Below, piece after piece: positions 13,117-16,446 of a stretch of DNA of 16,446 nt; the stretch's first letter is position 1; each line of letters starts with the position of its first letter. This DNA is from QHBQ01 sp038230695. GTDB lineage: Bacteria; Chloroflexota; Chloroflexia; QHBQ01. The DNA lies in assembly GCA_038230695.1 (NCBI GenBank), contig JBBRMT010000090.1:1-16446 (forward strand), read 5' to 3'. The notes under the pieces were generated by a model, which searched no databases, was not told the DNA's origin, and worked only from the letters and a program-made list of their open reading frames with translations. Both the position numbers and the translations under genes were made by a program.

Positions 13117-14043
13117 ATGCCATCAGCCACCGCCAGCGAAGTCCGCGCCCAGCGGGCCGAGATTAGACAAGCCGCCCTCGCGCTGCTGCGTGAGTGCGGC
13201 ATTAGCGACCCGCCCGCCCCCACCGAAACCCTGCTAACCGCCTGCAAACTGGATACCGAAACCTTCGCCTATTCCGATAAAATGCCGCCCCTGCTGCCAG
13301 GCCAGCGCGAGTCGGCAAAGCGGGCGGCCAAGCGCGAACTCCTCGCCCGCATGGACATTGACGTGAAGGTGCGCGGTATCCTCGACACTGAGGACAATGT
13401 GGTACTCACCCACAACAGCCTCAGCCTCGACCAACGCCGCTTTTGCACCTTCCACGAACTCGGCCACTTCACCCTGGCCTGGCATCGCGACCTGTTCTAC
13501 CAGTGCAGCGAACTGGATATGAGTCCCGAAGCGCTTGCCACTCTGGAACAGGATGCTAACTGGTTCGCCAGCGAGTGCGCCTTCCTCGGCGACCGCTTCG
13601 AGCGTGAAATCGCCGACTACCGCATCGGCATCAGCACCATCCGCAAGCTGACCAAAATCTACCAGACCTCCTTCGAGGCCACCGCCCGTCATTATGTGGA
13701 GAGCCAGACCGCGCCAGTCGCCTTGCTAGTCCTCACCCCCCGCCCCGACCTGGGCAGCAGCATTGATGCAGGCCAGCCGATATTGGCGGTGCGCTATGCG
13801 GTCGTTTCACCAGCGATGAAGCGGCTAGGCAACGGCTATCTTGCCCCCAACACGCTCATCCCCTGGACGCACCCTGCCACCGAACTCTACCTCTCGCGCA
13901 ACACGCGCCAGACCAGCGCCCCCGACCTGCTCACCTTCGCTCCGAACAACAGCCAGCTAGCCTGCGAAACCGAAATCATGTCCAACGGTTACAGCGTCTT
14001 CATCCTCGCATGGCCCAACCGGAGGTGGTTACGTCAGTGCTGA
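13117..14043 (+). CDS. ImmA/IrrE family metallo-endopeptidase
   Basis: A 308-residue zinc peptidase. The motif HELGH is at residues 113-117 within 'FCTFHELGHFTLAWH', and the second motif 'LEQDANWFASECAFLG' (143-158) supplies the third ligand region (Glu144 or Asp146), as in COG2856/PF06114. The C-terminal 100 residues ('LLVLTPRPDL...SVFILAWPNRRW') form the extra sensor-like domain present in the longer IrrE-like members. Such peptidases cleave a partner XRE repressor after a stress signal. No good ribosome site precedes the ATG at 13117. The stop TGA (14041-14043) lies inside the heptamer array, so the last residues (RQC) are repeat-derived. Confidence 0.9.
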   Translation: MPSATASEVRAQRAEIRQAALALLRECGISDPPAPTETLLTACKLDTETFAYSDKMPPLLPGQRESAKRAAKRELLARMDIDVKVRGILDTEDNVVLTHNSLSLDQRRFCTFHELGHFTLAWHRDLFYQCSELDMSPEALATLEQDANWFASECAFLGDRFEREIADYRIGISTIRKLTKIYQTSFEATARHYVESQTAPVALLVLTPRPDLGSSIDAGQPILAVRYAVVSPAMKRLGNGYLAPNTLIPWTHPATELYLSRNTRQTSAPDLLTFAPNNSQLACETEIMSNGYSVFILAWPNRRWLRQC

Positions 14044-14087
14044 GTGCTGAGTGCTGAGTGCTGAGTGCTGAGTGCTGAGTGCTGAGT
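14036..14087 (+). repeat. Heptamer array AGTGCTG, 7.4 copies
   Basis: Seven perfect 7-bp copies plus AGT, beginning in the last codons of the ImmA/IrrE gene. Two further copies stand at 14199-14212. Confidence 0.95.
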
Positions 14088-14315
14088 ATCCGCTTTAACC
14101 CTCTCCCAGCGAACATCCGCTTTACTCCTCTCCCGCTGGGAGAGGCTGGGTGAGGGAGAATGTTGAAGCGCACCTATGCTAATCGTAACTGTGATAAGGC
14201 TGAGTGCTGAGTATCCGCATTACTCCTCTCCCAGCGGGAAACCCCCTCATGGGGTTCCCTGTGGGTAGGTTGAGTGAGGGAGAATCTTGAACGCACCAAT
14301 GCTCATTGTAACTGT
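14081..14315 (+). repeat. Intergenic block present twice
   Basis: A unit of about 110 bp occurs at 14081-14194 and again at 14206-14315. Both copies start GCTGAGTATCCGC, contain a CCTCTCCC palindrome and GTGAGGGAGAAT, and end in a 'GCTNATNGTAACTGT' segment. The first holds a perfect CCTCTCCC-GCT-GGGAGAGG hairpin (14127-14145); in the second a short AACCCC...GGGGTT hairpin interrupts the arm. No gene is seen in this 283-bp spacer. Confidence 0.8.
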
Positions 14316-14326
14316 AGAAGACACTT

Positions 14327-15508
14327 ATGAACGACATCGAACGCAGCGTCGCCCTTTATAGCGCCATTGCCGAACGTATTGCTGCTGCCCCCCAGCAGCG
14401 GATTACATTCACCGCGTTCATGAACCTGGCCCTATATCACCCCACCCTCGGCTATTACACCGCAGCGGGGCAGAAGATTGGCGGCGCAGGCGCTGACTTC
14501 TACACCAGCCCCGATGTTTCGCCCGCATTTGGCCAGCTAATCGCCCGCCAGCTAGCGCAGTGCTGGCAGCTTATGGGTCAGCCCGCCCGCTTCACCATCG
14601 TGGAGCAGGGCGCGGGCGTGGGCAAGCTGGCTGCCGACATCCTGGCCGAACTCCGCGCCAGCCAGCCCCACCTCTACGCCACGCTCACCTACGCAATTGT
14701 CGAAATCAGTCCCGACCTCAAGACTCGCCAGCGCGAAGCTCTGCCCGCAGACGCGCCGGTACGCTGGCACGAGCAATTGGCGCAGGTTGGCCCCATCGAA
14801 GGCGTGATCCTCAGCAATGAACTGGTGGATGCCTTCCCCGTGCATATTGTGGTGGGACAGGAAGGTGGCGGAATAGCTGAGGTATATGTCGCCACAAACG
14901 ATGCTGATGCCGATGTAATCTTCGACCCCGATGCTGCCAACCTGCGCGAGATTGTCGCTGAACCCAGTAGCCCGGCATTGGCCGAATACTTCGCCCCACT
15001 AGGCATCACCATCCCGCACAACAACCGTGCCGAGGTCAACCTTGCGATGCTAGATTGGCTGGCCGAGGTTGCCAGCGTATTGCAGCGTGGCTACGTGATC
15101 ACCATTGACTACGGCAATACCGCCGACCGCCTCTACAGCCCGCGCCGCACCGATGGCACGCTGCTTTGTTATTACCAGCACACCCTCAGCGGCAACCCCT
15201 TCGCCCGCCTGGGTCGCCAGGACATCACCGCGCAGGTGGACTTCACCACCCTGCAGCAGCACGGTGAGGAGCTTGGCCTGCACACCATTGGCCTGACCTA
15301 CCAGGCCGCTTTCCTCACCAGCCTCGGCCTCGGCGAGATGCTGCAAGCGTTGCCCAGCCTCGGCCTCAGCGACGAGCAATTCATCCGCCAACGCGCCAGC
15401 TTGCTCCGCCTGATCGAGATGGGCGGGCTGGGGCGGTTTCAGGTATTGATACAGGGCAAAGGTGTGGGTGAGCAGGTGGCGCTTGACGGGCTGAGGTTTC
15501 GTATCTAA
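14327..15508 (+). CDS. SAM-dependent methyltransferase, MidA/NDUFAF7 (DUF185) family
   Basis: A 393-residue class I methyltransferase. 'RITFTAFMNLALYHPTLGYYT' (about 24-44) and 'GADFYTSPDVSPAFGQLIARQL' are the family's N-terminal signature. The SAM-binding loop is 'IVEQGAGVGKLAADIL' (about 90-105), followed by 'YAIVEISPDLKTRQRE' and 'GVILSNELVDAFPVHIVV'. 'GYVITIDYGNTADRLYSPRR' and 'NPFARLGRQDITAQVDFTTL' complete the pattern. The eukaryotic relative methylates an arginine of a complex I subunit; bacterial targets are mostly unknown. The ATG at 14327 has only a weak purine-rich upstream. The 3' end overlaps the reading frame of the convergent ArsR-type gene by 128 nt, which probably reflects a frameshift in that gene. 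Confidence 0.92.
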   Translation: MNDIERSVALYSAIAERIAAAPQQRITFTAFMNLALYHPTLGYYTAAGQKIGGAGADFYTSPDVSPAFGQLIARQLAQCWQLMGQPARFTIVEQGAGVGKLAADILAELRASQPHLYATLTYAIVEISPDLKTRQREALPADAPVRWHEQLAQVGPIEGVILSNELVDAFPVHIVVGQEGGGIAEVYVATNDADADVIFDPDAANLREIVAEPSSPALAEYFAPLGITIPHNNRAEVNLAMLDWLAEVASVLQRGYVITIDYGNTADRLYSPRRTDGTLLCYYQHTLSGNPFARLGRQDITAQVDFTTLQQHGEELGLHTIGLTYQAAFLTSLGLGEMLQALPSLGLSDEQFIRQRASLLRLIEMGGLGRFQVLIQGKGVGEQVALDGLRFRI

Positions 15509-16349
15509 CATAATAAGCAGAGGAGAAGGTGTATTTTCTGTAGGGGGCGAACAACGGTTCGCCCTGGTGCCAATTTGCACCATCTCCAAACCGAATTCGA
15601 TATAATGACCCGCTTGGCGCATCAAACCAATTGCCTACCGGCTTTACAACGTTGACTGCACGGGTATCTTCTTGCGGCTGCACGTCACCCGCATCCACCA
15701 TCCGCTGCAGGATAGCCGCGCCCAACGCCCCACCCAGGTGTGAGCGACGCTCGGTCCAGTCAAGGCAGCCGTAGGCGAAGGCGCGGCGGGCCTGTGCTGC
15801 CACGCTCAGGTCTACTCCCCGCTCGGAAAGGGCATGGCTGCCCGCTGCGGTAAGCTGGTAGGTTGGGTGGCCCGCATCGCCTTGTTTGGTCAACCAGTTA
15901 CGCTTCAGCATCTCGTCGAGCAATTGCACGCCTGCCACCCCCGCAAGGTGGTCGTAGCAGGTGCGGGCCTGGCGTATATCGCTGTTGTGCTGCACCTCGC
16001 GGGCGGCCTGTGGGCTTAGGATTGCGCTCATTGCGCCTTTCTTCCCTTTGGCTTTATGCTTGTGATGAGCAATGGGCTGCTCGTCAGCATCAGCCAGCGC
16101 CTGCAACGCGGCCAGCGCTTTGCCCACCTTTTTGGGATGCAGGCTGTAGGTGTGCTGTCGCCCACTGCTGACGCTCGACACCAGCCCCGCCTCGCGCAGC
16201 GCAGCAAGATGGGTAGAGATGCGTGGCTGGCTGAGGCTCAGCCGGTCGGCCATATCGTTGACGGTTGCCTCGCCTTCCAGCAGCACGCGCAATATGCTCA
16301 GGCGAGTCTCGTCGGCGAACGCCTGCGCCACTTCGGTTACTTTTGCCAT
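15381..16349 (-). CDS. ArsR-type winged-helix regulator with long C-terminal domain (C-terminus probably frameshifted)
   Basis: A 322-codon frame. Residues 1-80 are an ArsR winged helix ('FADETRLSILRVLLEGEATVNDMADRLSLSQPRISTHLAALREAGLV'). Residues about 120-233 match the C-terminal domain of a known ArsR subgroup ('ARTCYDHLAGVAGVQLLDEML', 'RRAFAYGCLDWTERRSHLGGALGAAIL'). After Val234 the frame runs into unrelated sequence, through palindrome copy 6 and antisense to the methyltransferase gene. One base added near 15648 gives 'CKAGRQLV' and a stop at 15622-15624, the expected family end. The true or ancestral gene is therefore probably 15622-16349 (about 242 residues). The ATG at 16349 has AGGAGA with a 5-nt spacer. 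Confidence 0.82.
   Translation of the reverse strand: MAKVTEVAQAFADETRLSILRVLLEGEATVNDMADRLSLSQPRISTHLAALREAGLVSSVSSGRQHTYSLHPKKVGKALAALQALADADEQPIAHHKHKAKGKKGAMSAILSPQAAREVQHNSDIRQARTCYDHLAGVAGVQLLDEMLKRNWLTKQGDAGHPTYQLTAAGSHALSERGVDLSVAAQARRAFAYGCLDWTERRSHLGGALGAAILQRMVDAGDVQPQEDTRAVNVVKPVGNWFDAPSGSLYRIRFGDGANWHQGEPLFAPYRKYTFSSAYYVRYETSARQAPPAHPHLCPVSIPETAPARPSRSGGASWRVGG
15540..15567 (-). repeat. Dispersed small palindrome, copy 6
   Basis: GTAGGGGGCGAACAACGGTTCGCCCTGG between the 3' ends of two convergent genes. The arms pair except for extra G bases in the left arm. It may serve as a transcript end for both genes. Confidence 0.75.
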
Positions 16350-16359
16350 AATCATCTCC

Positions 16360-16388
16360 TTGCATTTAACATATCTTTGTGTTATTAT
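16360..16388 (+). promoter_or_regulatory. Promoter of the divergent right-edge gene
   Basis: TTGCAT (16360-16365), 17 nt, TATTAT (16383-16388). Its -10 overlaps the -10 of the opposite arsR-type promoter. Confidence 0.55.
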
Positions 16389-16412
16389 ATATCCATGCAC
16401 AAATCTTGTCAA
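16384..16412 (-). promoter_or_regulatory. Consensus promoter of the ArsR-type gene
   Basis: On the minus strand TTGACA (16412-16407), 17 nt, TATAAT (16389-16384): a perfect sigma-70 consensus. Transcription starts near 16377, about 28 nt before the ATG at 16349. Confidence 0.8.
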
Positions 16413-16424
16413 GGAGATACGTCA

Positions 16425-16446
16425 ATGCACATTGCTATTGAACCGA
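16425..16446 (+). CDS. Start of a divergent gene, cut by the right edge
   Basis: An ATG at 16425 preceded by AAGGAGA with a 7-nt spacer begins MHIAIEP and runs off the window. Its placement divergent from an ArsR-type regulator with overlapping promoters suggests it is the regulated target. Seven residues are too few to name it. Confidence 0.55.

Noticed and set aside
14036..14087. CRISPR-like array
   Set aside because: Units of 7 bp without spacers form a simple tandem array, not repeat-spacer structure.

Overview
The window is about 16.4 kb of moderately GC-rich bacterial chromosome with short intergenic regions, good Shine-Dalgarno sites and many sigma-70-like promoters. The gene families fit a member of the Chloroflexota: three-repeat SLH proteins behind a Pro/Thr linker, DUF3592, a TSUP-DUF1634-DUF202 cluster, a MidA-type methyltransferase and an ArsR regulator with a long C-terminal domain. 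This placement is inferred from family recognition, not from a phylogeny. Intergenic DNA carries small palindromes of the 'GTAGGGGCGAAC...GTTCGCCC' type and heptanucleotide tandem repeats, as in large, repeat-bearing filamentous-bacterial genomes.

Layout: a 5' part of alaS (minus strand, cut by the window edge); a repeat-bearing spacer; a PPOX-family oxidoreductase (+); a broken SLH-domain gene (-); a two-gene + unit of a small membrane protein and a peroxiredoxin-like protein whose catalytic cysteine codon is TGA, most simply read as selenocysteine; DUF3592 (-); a minus-strand operon of MBL-fold hydrolase, DUF202, TSUP transporter and DUF1634; a divergent ECF-type sigma factor (+); thioredoxin (-); a GT4 glycosyltransferase (+); a kinase-GrpB fusion (-); a small membrane protein (-); a + cluster of DCTPP1/MazG-like pyrophosphohydrolase, XRE regulator and ImmA/IrrE metallopeptidase; a MidA/NDUFAF7 methyltransferase (+); an ArsR-type regulator (-); and the first codons of a divergent + gene at the right edge.

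The two most notable items are the putative selenoprotein at 4070-4642 and the divergent promoter region at 11940-12060. The selenoprotein has one in-frame TGA exactly at the peroxidatic position, with the frame intact on both sides and a hairpin about 25 nt downstream. The promoter region holds three exact copies of a 13-bp motif within two back-to-back extended -10 promoters, next to an XRE/ImmA pair that could be the controlling switch.

Three apparent 1-nt deletions are visible: two in homopolymer runs of the SLH gene and one near the end of the ArsR gene. They are either real decay or consensus errors, and this should be kept in mind. Several genes start with TTG, including three of the four in the MBL-TSUP operon.
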